Shown in pieces: positions 9,101 through 16,566 of a stretch of DNA of 37,054 nucleotides. This DNA comes from Nitrospiraceae bacterium UBA6905 (GTDB lineage: Bacteria > Nitrospirota > Thermodesulfovibrionia > Thermodesulfovibrionales > UBA6898). Every line of letters starts with the position of its first letter. The first letter of the stretch is position 1. The notes under the pieces were generated by a model, which was given only the letters and a program-made list of their open reading frames with translations, was not told the DNA's origin and ran no database searches. A program made the translations under genes and the position numbers. The stretch is taken from NCBI GenBank assembly GCA_002451165.1, contig DKBH01000024.1, positions 1-37,054 of the forward strand. The letters are read 5' to 3'.

Positions 9101-9391
9101 ATGATAAATCTTTTCGTTTGTCCGGACAAGGCCATCGAATGGCTCATTTGTCAGCCGCCTGATCGCTTCAGTGATGTTGGCGTCGCTGAAAAGATAAGTC
9201 TCGCCTTTCACCTCAATCTTGTTGTTAGCCTCAAGCCATGGTCTCAGAATCCCCGAAAGAATCACCTGATCCAGCCGGTTGTTTCGCAGCCGCAAAGCCT
9301 CTTCCCGGCTGAGGTATTGCCACCCGAGGGCGTTCAGAACCTGAATCGCCGGGATGACCGAGTCGAAGTCTTCGAGATAGGAGAGGGTCAT
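6170..9391 (-). CDS. hsdR: Type I restriction enzyme, R (motor/nuclease) subunit
   Basis: The 1,073-residue HsdR appears complete. The N-terminal nuclease domain has the PD-(D/E)xK core (D151 in RPDIVLF, ECK at 165-167). The helicase part has Walker A TTGSGKS at 350-356, a DESH box (VLVDESHRTNYG), motif III GFTGTPLL, and later the ARVNRIYPGKE motif-VI region. The subunit translocates DNA with ATP and cuts unmethylated DNA when bound to HsdM and HsdS. The start overlaps the hsdS stop by four bases (ATGA at 9391-9388), and the stop overlaps the ygjP-like start by one, so three genes are translationally chained. No frameshift or missing motif was seen, so restriction is probably active. Confidence 0.97.
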   Translation of the reverse strand: MTLSYLEDFDSVIPAIQVLNALGWQYLSREEALRLRNNRLDQVILSGILRPWLEANNKIEVKGETYLFSDANITEAIRRLTNEPFDGLVRTNEKIYHLLTLGTSLEQTIEGDRKGRSLHYINWNQPEKNLYHTTTEFAVERSRTHETARPDIVLFVNGIPFVVIECKRRDKDHQAGEKQIEVAISQQLRNQKDDWIPHLFQYVQMLIGTSVNNCRYGTVGTPRKFWSVWKEEGNFEQAVHAAANQRFFPDVEAKLFAPLEEKDSEAYGAARRHFSELWAAGDRLPTEQDKTLWALLGPVRLLELIYGYVVFDAGVRKIARYQQYFAVKATVDRVVPLREGQRQGGVIWHTTGSGKSITMVMLAKALALHPSITNPRVVIVTDRVDLDDQIWRTFGACGKTAEKANTGEQLVRLITEGKAGVITTIINKFATVRGKYKVKDPNPNIFVLVDESHRTNYGTVAAQMRRVFPNACYLGFTGTPLLKREKSTARKFGGFIHSYTMRAAVEDEAVAPLLYEGRMALLEQNREAMQRWFDRVTQNLTEDQKADLKRKIATKEVIQKAEQRLRMISFDISTHYRNNFQGTGFKAQLATDSRTSAIHYRTFFKEFGMIDAEVIMSPPDTRSGEESLEEEDIPLVTSFWTEMMKRFGKEEEYLRQLINSFGREDGIELLIVVSKLLTGFDEPRNTVLYIDKPLKEHNILQAIARVNRIYPGKEFGYIVDYRGILGQLNEAMNTYEALGGFDAADVDLTGAVIDTHAQVRALPQRHSDLWDIFKEVRNKSDNEALEQHLAAEDRRQAFYEVLTAFQQTLAVALSTDHFYDETPANRIAAYKNDLKRFRSLRSSVQQRFSETIDYSQYEKQVRKVMDSHIQAPDIEVVTKLVNIFDVEAFDAEVERRVGPAAKADTIASRLVKTIHEKIDEDPVFYQKFADLVQQAIEDYRQQRITDAEYLSRVQEYLGKVRQGHDDEIPEDLRGYREAPAYFGVVGEVLESYGSEAVERKKIATEIAIDIEKILNRLKGRDWISRDDLLKDMQNAIDDYLFEARGKYGLTLSTEDMDEIIERCLSIARKLAGG

Positions 9392-10647
9392 TTCCGTTTG
9401 CCTTGACGCGCAGCTTTCTTATCTTCTTGCATCTTGACTCGTATCTTGCCGGTCAGAAGCTGCTGCATCAGCCCTCTCTTCTGCTCTTTCAGGGCTTCGA
9501 GCTTCTGACGGAGAAGGTCGAGTTCTTGATATGCAATATTGATATGTGCCGTTATCTTCTCCTGCTCCTCCTTCGGGGGAAAGAGTATCTTCAAGGAAAA
9601 GAAGTCGTGAAGCGTAACATTGAGTAGTCCATGCGCACGTGCGCCAACTTGAACAATTTCTCGTAGCTGTTGATTAAGAGCACCGCACTCGAAATAGTGT
9701 TCGAAGAATTCCGAACAGGGGTTATCATCACTAGGTGCAAAGCATAAATACAGCGTTGAAAGCACACCCTCTTCAAACTCGTCGAGCCGTTTGATAGCGC
9801 CATACGGGTATCCCTTCATGGCGCTGCGGTTATAGGCAAAATCGCCACGCTTTAAAAGATAATATCCATCGAGAGATCCACCCGCAACTGAACGATTAAA
9901 AAAGTCGGTTTGATCTACAAGGCCATGCGCGCCGGATGCTGTGAGTACGCGTGTGACACCTTTATCATTTTTCCGTTTAACAGGCTTAAATAGATCCCTT
10001 ATGTGAACTTCTTGCCATGCCTTCTTATAGCCCTTCAGTCGCCGCTTGCCGGTCAAGAGCTGCTGCATAAGCCATTTCATGTGCTCCTCCTTAGCGGCTA
10101 TCAACCGTTCGGTGAGGTCGATGGCATGGTCCCAGTATGATACCGTTCTGACGATTGCTCTTTGCTCTCGAATAGGCACCAGCGGTATCGGAAGCTGGCT
10201 TACAATACCAGCGTTCAGTACGCCCATTGTTCCGCCTTGTGCCCATGATGCAAGTAGTCTTGTTACGTTTTGGCTTTCAAGATATATCTTTGCAAACTCA
10301 GGAATAATTATTTCTTTATTGAGCGAAAGCCTGAGAAGTCGAGGATTAATGATACCGGGCTGTGCATCAGGTGGAACGACGAGCACCTTGCCGATAGTCC
10401 CTACAAGGCTAAGCAGCAAATCCCCTTCTTGTATTTCACATGACTTCAAAGACTGGAATTTGTGTTCATCTATATAGTAGGTTCCTATGTCTAGACATCC
10501 AGCGATTACTTGTTCCTGACCATATACTCTATAGCCGCTTGCCACGAAAGAATCTTTTCTTAACGAAGATCCGAAGGGCCCAGCCTTGACCGCTGGACGA
10601 CCTTTTTTACCTAGAGCACCTATCTCTTGCATATGCCAAACTTTCAT
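9388..10647 (-). CDS. hsdS: Type I restriction-modification specificity subunit, full size with two recognition domains
   Basis: The 419-residue protein has the two-fold HsdS plan: target recognition domain 1 (about 1-165), a central conserved helix ending in LMQQLLTGK (193-201), recognition domain 2 (about 210-370) and a distal conserved helix ending in the same LMQQLLTGK (393-401). This subunit selects the DNA sequence for both methylation and cleavage and bridges HsdM and HsdR. It follows the E2-like gene by 30 bases and overlaps hsdR by four. In the ordinary gene order it would follow hsdM directly; here three CBASS genes lie between them. The start ATG at 10647 has only a weak, close Shine-Dalgarno (TAGGA). 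Confidence 0.95.
   Translation of the reverse strand: MKVWHMQEIGALGKKGRPAVKAGPFGSSLRKDSFVASGYRVYGQEQVIAGCLDIGTYYIDEHKFQSLKSCEIQEGDLLLSLVGTIGKVLVVPPDAQPGIINPRLLRLSLNKEIIIPEFAKIYLESQNVTRLLASWAQGGTMGVLNAGIVSQLPIPLVPIREQRAIVRTVSYWDHAIDLTERLIAAKEEHMKWLMQQLLTGKRRLKGYKKAWQEVHIRDLFKPVKRKNDKGVTRVLTASGAHGLVDQTDFFNRSVAGGSLDGYYLLKRGDFAYNRSAMKGYPYGAIKRLDEFEEGVLSTLYLCFAPSDDNPCSEFFEHYFECGALNQQLREIVQVGARAHGLLNVTLHDFFSLKILFPPKEEQEKITAHINIAYQELDLLRQKLEALKEQKRGLMQQLLTGKIRVKMQEDKKAARQGKRK
9446..10073. repeat. Direct repeat pair inside hsdS encoding the two conserved spacer helices
   Basis: Bases 9446-9473 and 10046-10073 are near-identical direct repeats (about three differences in 28) encoding the LMQQLLTGK elements 200 codons apart. 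Such repeats allow recombination that exchanges recognition domains; here they simply reflect the internal symmetry of HsdS. Confidence 0.6.
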
Positions 10648-10677
10648 CCTAAGTCAACCCGACAATTATGGCGGTCG

Positions 10678-11436
10678 TCATCCTATAATTCCTTTACGTA
10701 GTAATTCCGCTACGTTCAAATATTTCGCCATGGTTTTACTAAACGCAGCTTTGGGAATTTGTATCCTCTTTCTGTTTATAGCAAACATCACTTGTGCATA
10801 GTCGTTCAAATATTCATTCTGACTTTGATACTCAAAGAGTTCCTTGATCTGATCGCCATGACATTGCCGAAGACGCGCGCGCTTCCCACATGGACAGCCA
10901 TAGTGCCCCCTATAATCGCTATCGGCTAATATTCGAAGCAACCCGAGCGTCGCCAAGTCATCATCACACCGGAACAGTTCTCTATAGTGCTCCAATATCC
11001 CTTCAGCACCATGCGATAGCTCGCCAAAAGGAAGAAAGCCATGCTTCTTTTTATACTCATAAGAAAAGAAGAAAGGAATCAAACACTTCTCAACAAAACC
11101 AACTAGATTAGGGCATTCGGAAAAGGCCTTCATCACAGCCAAGGGAGCGCCCAGACACAGGGTTCCGTCAGGATTTGTGTGGAAGCTCTTTTCGATCTTC
11201 TCTTCAACCTCTTTGGCCGTTGGTAATCTATCGGGATATAGCCTTGGTATTTGAATATCAACCTGATAGGCACCGTCAATAACATCCTCGATGCCATCGT
11301 ATGAAGCTGTAAAGCGCAACATACCCTGAATAACACCACCGCTTGGCGAACAATCGGTAAGCATCAAGGCGGTGTACTTCTTTTGAAGAGCAGCTGCATG
11401 AGCCCGAATAAGACCCTCTATCTCGGTTTCAGTCAC
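10678..11436 (-). CDS. CBASS E2-like (ubiquitin-conjugating-enzyme-fold) protein of an E2-only (type II short) system
   Basis: The protein has 252 residues from the preferred GTG start at 11436. It matches the bacterial E2/UBC-fold proteins found beside CD-NTases: a beta-strand region QVDIQIPRLYPDRLPTA followed by DGTLCLGAP, where the Cys (residue 94 from the GTG) is the presumed thioester/catalytic cysteine. Further on, CPCG...RLRQCH (about residues 181-193) looks like a small zinc-binding cluster of the SEC-C kind. In related E2-only CBASS operons this enzyme attaches the CD-NTase C-terminus to partners and raises its activity; no E1 or JAB protease gene is present. An ATG at 11484 gives a form 16 residues longer, overlapping the CD-NTase by 56 bases; the GTG overlaps its stop by 8 bases (GTGACTGA), which is a typical coupled junction. 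I recognise the family from motif order only. Confidence 0.85.
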   Translation of the reverse strand: MTETEIEGLIRAHAAALQKKYTALMLTDCSPSGGVIQGMLRFTASYDGIEDVIDGAYQVDIQIPRLYPDRLPTAKEVEEKIEKSFHTNPDGTLCLGAPLAVMKAFSECPNLVGFVEKCLIPFFFSYEYKKKHGFLPFGELSHGAEGILEHYRELFRCDDDLATLGLLRILADSDYRGHYGCPCGKRARLRQCHGDQIKELFEYQSQNEYLNDYAQVMFAINRKRIQIPKAAFSKTMAKYLNVAELLRKGIIG

Positions 11437-12700
11437 GAGATCCCCATGGTTTAGGAGGCTTCCTAATTTCAACGTGTGGCACACCTTTCTTGGTTATCAC
11501 AGCTGGCCCCATGGGGCTGATCATAGTCAATGCTTTACTCACTGCGCGTGTTCCGAAGCTTGATTCCAACACGGTTAAAATGTTGCCGGCGTCGCCTCCT
11601 TCTAATAAGATAGTCAAATCGTTTTGAACCATCTCTATCCACTGAAAGAAAGCATGCGCTCTTGCGTCATTGTCTTCATGCCAGCGATCGGCGAAATTTT
11701 CCCCAGGGTTTGCTGGATTTGGTATGACCCATGTTCCATCAGCTTCCCTGCTTATCAGGCCAAGGCCCGCGATGCTTTCATGGAGAGTTGCAAATTGGCT
11801 TTTCTGCAATTCCGCATAAAGGCCAAGTTTTGTGAGGATGTTTTTCAGCGTGTAGTAAAGATTCCCTTCGCCTTGGTAGAGCGACGCTGCGATAGTCGTG
11901 ATGATGATCGATATCGGCTTAATCTTGTTCCGTTCTTCACTGGCAAAGCGCATGTCTCGGTGTCTCTTGAGAATTTGGACTGCACGCTGCAGAGGTGTCC
12001 TTACCAGCTGATCGGGAACTTGGTCAATGCTTTTATAAAGAGCCTGCCGCGTCTGCAGATTTACTGCCTTCTCCAAAATAGCCTGTTTCTGCTGTGGCAT
12101 GAGTTCCACGAATGTAATATTTTGGCTCTCAAACCATGTCGCATAACCTTTCGGATTGCTGGGCTTCAACTCGTATGTATTGGCTTCTTTATCTTTATGC
12201 GTTACCGAAATTGCCGTATCAGCATAGAGGGATGTGGAGGTCTCATCCGGGATGCAAGGCAGCACGTCAATATGAAAGCCGTTGCCGTCGTTTCGTATAT
12301 AATCGAGCGTCCAGCAGCGCCGACCTTCAGGATCAAGCTTATCAGCATACGTCTTATTATATTTCAGGCGGTTGCCGACCTGGTGTTTCACTGCGCCGGC
12401 ATTGCTCGGCGACGGGTCAATCAGACCAACCTGGAGCTCGCAGACTAAGTCCACATCGTAGTCGGCCTCTAAGCCATTCTTTATAGGCCGGACGATAGTG
12501 CCAAGTCGGATTGAACCTTGAGGATATATTTCCGGCCTGGCTGTGCTGCCTGGATAAAACTCGGCGTATCCTTCTTCCAGCCATTTTCCGACTGCCTGAT
12601 AGCTCTCAACAGCCCTTTCGTACTCGCTTGGAGAAATATCCAATGCCTCAGCAATGTTTTCAAGTACCGCGTTTAACCGATCTTCATTCCCCACAAACAT
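11429..12700 (-). CDS. CBASS cGAS/DncV-like nucleotidyltransferase (CD-NTase)
   Basis: The 423-residue enzyme makes a cyclic oligonucleotide signal on phage infection. The nucleotidyltransferase signature is complete: GS at 62-63 in YPQGSIRLGT, the metal-binding pair D82/D84 in DYDVD, and the third carboxylate D145 in GFHIDVLP. An OAS-like helical C-terminal half follows. The clade and hence the product (cGAMP-type dinucleotide or trinucleotide) cannot be assigned by eye. The last residues, KPPKPWGSRD, form a Pro-rich flexible tail of the sort E2-like partners conjugate, although the terminal residue is Asp rather than Gly. It follows capV by one base; its Shine-Dalgarno GAGGAGGAA is provided by the codons for the three terminal Glu of CapV. 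It overlaps the E2 gene at its 3' end. Confidence 0.93.
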   Translation of the reverse strand: MFVGNEDRLNAVLENIAEALDISPSEYERAVESYQAVGKWLEEGYAEFYPGSTARPEIYPQGSIRLGTIVRPIKNGLEADYDVDLVCELQVGLIDPSPSNAGAVKHQVGNRLKYNKTYADKLDPEGRRCWTLDYIRNDGNGFHIDVLPCIPDETSTSLYADTAISVTHKDKEANTYELKPSNPKGYATWFESQNITFVELMPQQKQAILEKAVNLQTRQALYKSIDQVPDQLVRTPLQRAVQILKRHRDMRFASEERNKIKPISIIITTIAASLYQGEGNLYYTLKNILTKLGLYAELQKSQFATLHESIAGLGLISREADGTWVIPNPANPGENFADRWHEDNDARAHAFFQWIEMVQNDLTILLEGGDAGNILTVLESSFGTRAVSKALTMISPMGPAVITKKGVPHVEIRKPPKPWGSRD

Positions 12701-12701
12701 C

Positions 12702-13661
12702 TTATTCCTCCTCCTGCATGCTTAGAAACGCCCTGATCGTCTCCGATTTGTATGTAAATTCCTTGTCAGCTTTCGATACGAGATCATCCTGCAGCCTTGG
12801 ATTATCCATCGCCATGGCAGCATCGGTATCGAAATTCAAGGACAGTATTTGCTCCGCGTTCAATAACAAGCCGACCATATTACTCGCCGCTGACGCTTGT
12901 AAATATAGAAGCGTGTTTATTAGTTTGTCCCTGCCCCATCGCGTCATAAAACCCCAGCCGCATAGTCTCTTTATAGGCCCAACTTGTTGGGGATAGTACT
13001 GCTTAACTGTACCAGTACCGATCGATAATATCTTGATCCTATCCAGATCGATTTTCAGACGTTTACTCGCATCAACTACAGCCACGAGTGAGGGATTATT
13101 TGCCCACAGACCGCCATCAACCAGCAGATATTCCTTAAGCCTATAGGGGTCAAAATATGTCGGGGCTGAGCAGGAGGCCAGCACTGCATCACGAACAAGG
13201 ACATCCGGGTCGCGAACAAAGCCGGCGTCATACTTTGATTTAAAAACGTGAACACATCCGTTGCCAATATCCGTGGATGGAATAATGAGAGGCGCGCTTA
13301 TATCACCGAGCTTCCTATCGCCGAAGGTGCTCTGAAGAACATCTTGCAAGGCATTGTTGTGATACTTGCTGGCGAAAAGACCGGAAATAATCGGCAGTCG
13401 TGCGTGCGCTCTTTTGCAGAATATCCTTCGCCCGTGAACTTTGTATAACTGGAGTATTGTAGAAACCGGTATACCGCAGGCAATCCCGGCTGCGATGATC
13501 GAGCCAGTACTTGTGCCGGCGATCAAGTCGAAGGTCTCAAGCAGATTGATATTCAGCTTGGATTCAATGGAGTTCAGTAGATGGGCAGAATAGACACCGC
13601 GAAATCCACCGCCGTCGATGGAGAGTATCCTGAAAGCTTTTCTGAGCTTGTCAGCACTCAT
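12702..13661 (-). CDS. capV: CBASS effector: patatin-like phospholipase
   Basis: The 319-residue patatin-fold lipase has all catalytic parts: oxyanion-hole loop DGGGFRG (16-22), nucleophile elbow GTSTG with Ser51, and the dyad Asp182 in VDGG. CapV-type effectors are switched on by the CD-NTase product and degrade inner-membrane phospholipids, killing the infected cell before phage release. It is the first gene of the three-gene CBASS module. It lies 135 bases after hsdM with a terminator-like hairpin in between, whereas the next genes are tightly joined. Only a weak Shine-Dalgarno (GGTG, 8 bases before the ATG) is visible, which would keep basal levels of this toxic enzyme low (inference). 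Confidence 0.93.
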   Translation of the reverse strand: MSADKLRKAFRILSIDGGGFRGVYSAHLLNSIESKLNINLLETFDLIAGTSTGSIIAAGIACGIPVSTILQLYKVHGRRIFCKRAHARLPIISGLFASKYHNNALQDVLQSTFGDRKLGDISAPLIIPSTDIGNGCVHVFKSKYDAGFVRDPDVLVRDAVLASCSAPTYFDPYRLKEYLLVDGGLWANNPSLVAVVDASKRLKIDLDRIKILSIGTGTVKQYYPQQVGPIKRLCGWGFMTRWGRDKLINTLLYLQASAASNMVGLLLNAEQILSLNFDTDAAMAMDNPRLQDDLVSKADKEFTYKSETIRAFLSMQEEE

Positions 13662-13680
13662 ATTCGCACCAAAAAAGAAA

Positions 13681-13720
13681 ATCCCCCGAATTACGCATGC
13701 CAGGCAGAGGCGCGGGGGAT
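13681..13720 (-). terminator. Terminator-like hairpin between hsdM and capV (possible attenuator)
   Basis: ATCCCCCG (13681-13688) pairs perfectly with CGGGGGAT (13713-13720) around a 24-base loop. Read on the minus strand, the hairpin is followed at once by a T-rich tract (TTTTCTTTTTT), and the capV start lies 20 bases downstream of the stem. This would end most transcripts coming from hsdM and let only read-through reach the CBASS genes. No good promoter was found between hsdM and the hairpin or between the hairpin and capV. Confidence 0.55.
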
Positions 13721-13796
13721 ATGCTTTTATTAGTGTAACGGCATTCCCATCTGCTGTCTATAGAAATCTGCCTTATCATACGCCATGGATAAAAAG

Positions 13797-15314
13797 TCAT
13801 AGCCCCAACTCCTTCAGGCACTTTGCCATCTCTCCCCGGACCTGCACCAGCTCTTTTTCGATATCCTCGATCCTCTTCTGCACTGCCTTGATATCAACCT
13901 CTTCCTCTTCCTCAAAGGTATCCACATAGCGGGGGATATTCAGGTTATAGTCGTTTTCTTTTATCTCTTCCCTGCTTGCCAGGTATGCATACTTGTCGAC
14001 GCTCTTCCGCTTCCGATAGGTATCGGCAATCTTTGCCACTTCTACGTCTTCGCGCAGCTTGTTCTGGTTTTTGCCACTCTCAAACTCCCGACTTGCATCA
14101 ATAAAGAGCACATCGGTGCGCTTGCTCCTATCACGCCGGAAGACGAGAATGGCTGCCGGGATGCCCGTCCCAAAGAAAAGGTTTGCCGGCAGACCGATAA
14201 CCGCATCCAGAAGGTTTTCCTCAATCAATGCCTTGCGGATCATCCCTTCTGAGCCGCCACGGAATAGCACACCGTGGGGCACGACCACGCCGACACGACC
14301 GGTTCCCTGCGTTGACGCCTCGATCATGTGACTGATGAAGGCATAATCCCCCTTGCTCTTGGGTGGTAGCCCCCGATGCCAGCGGTTAAAGCGCTTCGCC
14401 TCTTCTCCTGCCTTATCCGCTCCCCACTTATCAAGCGAGAAAGGAGGATTGGCCACTACAATATCAAACTTCATGAGCTTGTCATTTTCGATCAGCTTGG
14501 GTTCAAGGAGAGTATCACCCCATTCGATGCGAGGACTGTTTTCGTTGTGCAGGAACATATTCATCATGCAGAGTGCCCACGTCCCGCTGATCGCTTCCTG
14601 ACCGAAAAGTGCGTAATTGTGGCTCTTATGGATTTCGCGCACATGCCGTCCGCATTTAAGCAGGAGAGAGCCTGAACCGGCCGCAGGGTCACATATCCGC
14701 TCTCCCGGTTTGGGGTCAAGGAGCCGGGCAAGAAGCACCGAAACTTCCGGGGGCGTGTAGAACTCGCCTGCTTTTTTCCCAGCGCCTGCGGCGAAGCGGC
14801 CGATAAGGTATTCATAGGCATTGCCGATCACATCAAGCGTACCGATCCTGCTGGGTCTGAGGTTCAGGCGGGGATCGCCGAAATCCTCCAGGAGATGCTT
14901 AAGAATATGATTGCGCTTTCGGGTATTGCCGAGCCGCGCCTCGGAGTTGAAATCTATATTACGGAACACATTGGTAAGCTTGGCCTTGTTTGCCACCTCG
15001 ATTTTTTCGAGAGCGATATTAATCAGTTCTCCGAGATTGGGGGCTTCGCGGTTGTCGTAGAGGAAATAGAAAGAACCTTCTGCAGGCAGCACAAAGCGCT
15101 CCCTTTCCATGCGCCGCCGAATCTGCTCCTCATTGTGACCGTATTGCTGCTTATATGCATCGTAGTGGTCCAGCCATACATCGGAGATGTATTTCACAAA
15201 CAGCATAGTGAGAATATAATCCTTGTACTCGGTTGCATCGATGGTTCCCCGGAAACTGTCGCAGGCCCGCCAGAGGATATCGTTTATTTCCTGCTGAGAT
15301 ATTTTATTCGTCAT
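13797..15314 (-). CDS. hsdM: Type I restriction-modification methyltransferase subunit
   Basis: The 505-residue N6-adenine methyltransferase carries the SAM-binding motif I as DPAAGSG (209-215; a variant of the usual DPACGSG), catalytic motif IV NPPF (289-292), the N-terminal HsdM helical domain (about 8-145) and the C-terminal coiled coil (about 460-505, Glu/Lys-rich) that packs against HsdS. It modifies host DNA at the HsdS-defined site and forms the core of the restriction complex. Its ATG overlaps the stop of the half-size S gene by four bases (ATGA at 15314-15311). The cognate full hsdS is not adjacent: it sits about 3.1 kb downstream, beyond the CBASS module. Confidence 0.96.
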   Translation of the reverse strand: MTNKISQQEINDILWRACDSFRGTIDATEYKDYILTMLFVKYISDVWLDHYDAYKQQYGHNEEQIRRRMERERFVLPAEGSFYFLYDNREAPNLGELINIALEKIEVANKAKLTNVFRNIDFNSEARLGNTRKRNHILKHLLEDFGDPRLNLRPSRIGTLDVIGNAYEYLIGRFAAGAGKKAGEFYTPPEVSVLLARLLDPKPGERICDPAAGSGSLLLKCGRHVREIHKSHNYALFGQEAISGTWALCMMNMFLHNENSPRIEWGDTLLEPKLIENDKLMKFDIVVANPPFSLDKWGADKAGEEAKRFNRWHRGLPPKSKGDYAFISHMIEASTQGTGRVGVVVPHGVLFRGGSEGMIRKALIEENLLDAVIGLPANLFFGTGIPAAILVFRRDRSKRTDVLFIDASREFESGKNQNKLREDVEVAKIADTYRKRKSVDKYAYLASREEIKENDYNLNIPRYVDTFEEEEEVDIKAVQKRIEDIEKELVQVRGEMAKCLKELGL

Positions 15315-15916
15315 CGTTCGATTGCTCCTGTCAGATTTATTAGGACACGTTGTCCGGTAAGCCTGTGCATGCGCTCCGTCTCCTGCACCAGTTGTTGCAA
15401 CAGCGCCGTCTCCCTTGCCTGAAGATCGGCGAGAGCTGCAAGCGAGAGCTGTTTATCCAGGGATGGCAAAGGTATGGTAATTTCAGAGAATGCTTTTCGC
15501 GGGATCATGGGCGTTCCCGCGCCCGTCCGGATGGCGTTAATCTGAGCCTTCACAGGCTCCTGGTTAAGACACCAAGCGAGATACGCAGGGACAACCCCCG
15601 TTTTCGGTTTGAGGATGAAAAAGGTTAACGGAGCAATTGCCGGCTGCGGAATATTTTCAAGAAGTACAGCATAGTTGTTACTGCCGCGAGACATGAAAAG
15701 GATGTCGCCCGGTTCAAGATTATACTTGTCGCTATCGCGGGGAGGTGTTATCCGCAACCTATGAGCAGGACGGTAATTATAGGGTTCTCCTTTGGTAAGA
15801 TGTTGGGCAGTGATTACCTGCACTCTCCCGTTCGGATCATCCGCAATAGCTCCTTTCGCAGAATAGCCGGAAATCACCTGAGCGCAATGAGTGATACTAA
15901 CAAGATCGATGTTCAC
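15311..15916 (-). CDS. Half-size HsdS-like protein with one target-recognition domain
   Basis: This 201-residue protein resembles one half of a type I specificity subunit: an N-terminal ISGYSAKGAI segment as in recognition-domain starts, a PGDILFMSRGSN strand region, and the usual closing segment FSEITIPLPSLDKQLSLAAL followed by a helix of about 40 residues. Half-size S proteins can dimerise to make a palindromic specificity or modify an existing complex. It is the first gene of the operon and overlaps hsdM by ATGA. The start is a GTG at 15916 placed about where transcription should begin, without a Shine-Dalgarno. Because a complete HsdS also exists downstream, this may be an alternative specificity element or a regulator of HsdM. 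Confidence 0.82.
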   Translation of the reverse strand: MNIDLVSITHCAQVISGYSAKGAIADDPNGRVQVITAQHLTKGEPYNYRPAHRLRITPPRDSDKYNLEPGDILFMSRGSNNYAVLLENIPQPAIAPLTFFILKPKTGVVPAYLAWCLNQEPVKAQINAIRTGAGTPMIPRKAFSEITIPLPSLDKQLSLAALADLQARETALLQQLVQETERMHRLTGQRVLINLTGAIER

Positions 15917-15922
15917 ATCAGA

Positions 15923-15951
15923 AGTATAGCTATTACTCTGATATATGTCAA
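15923..15951 (-). promoter_or_regulatory. Strong sigma70-type promoter of the defence operon
   Basis: On the minus strand, a perfect TTGACA (15951-15946), a 17-base spacer and TATACT (15928-15923) form a near-consensus promoter. The predicted start of transcription is about 15916, exactly the GTG start of the first gene, so the mRNA should be leaderless. Confidence 0.75.
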
Positions 15952-16026
15952 TTATTATTTTGGAGTATGCTAATTCATCCCATTTTAAATTGATTTATTC
16001 TTTGCTTTTTACGCCCTAGGTCGGCA

Positions 16027-16566
16027 TCAGCACTCGATAATGAAACCGTCTCTTCTGTGAAAGTCGGGCTGCGCGCCGGGGTGGACCAATGCCCAGTAGG
16101 TGCAAGCGCCTGCTGCAGACCTGATGACTGCGCTGATGCCGACCTTCAGGACCTGGTCGCGGGGGATGATCTTTTCGAGATCGAGCTCGACAGAAAGGTT
16201 CAGGGCCGCGGGATGGGTCTGAACGGAAAAGAGGAGAGTTGCAAAGGCCTGCTCCTCGTGCATACCCTGCCGATAGGCTTCAAATCTATAGACATTCCAA
16301 TTGCCTGCGGGCGAAAAGTTGAACTCCCAGTAGCGGTCTGCATTGTCAGGGCTGAGAAACAGTTCGAAACAGGTCTCATTCCACAGGCCGTCCCTGCGGC
16401 CAGGATTGTCTGCAGGAGCAGGGACTGCAATCGCCTCAAGAGTGCCGTGAAGATCGTAGCTCACGGAAAGAACATTTCCCCAACGACCGAGCGTACCGCT
16501 GATCCTCATTTCCGGCAGGGGGTTTGAAGATGGAAAGGGTCTGAGGGAAAAGCCCTGGCTCTTCAT
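16027..16566 (-). CDS. DOMON-like domain protein
   Basis: The 179-residue protein is a beta-rich DOMON-like/carbohydrate-binding-9-type fold: WNETCFELFLSP and YWEFNFSPAGNWNVYRF are the typical strands of this family. No signal peptide is visible, so it is probably cytoplasmic, unlike heme- or sugar-binding DOMON proteins that are exported. The start overlaps the stop of the upstream kinase gene by four bases (ATGA at 16566-16563), so the pair should be co-translated. The function is not known; ligand binding (sugar or cofactor) in partnership with the kinase is an inference from the pairing. Confidence 0.75.
   Translation of the reverse strand: MKSQGFSLRPFPSSNPLPEMRISGTLGRWGNVLSVSYDLHGTLEAIAVPAPADNPGRRDGLWNETCFELFLSPDNADRYWEFNFSPAGNWNVYRFEAYRQGMHEEQAFATLLFSVQTHPAALNLSVELDLEKIIPRDQVLKVGISAVIRSAAGACTYWALVHPGAQPDFHRRDGFIIEC

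Noticed and set aside
11624..12448. Rightward 274-codon frame opposite the CD-NTase gene
   Set aside because: It is a shadow of the CD-NTase; the composition is unlike a folded protein and no ribosome site precedes it.
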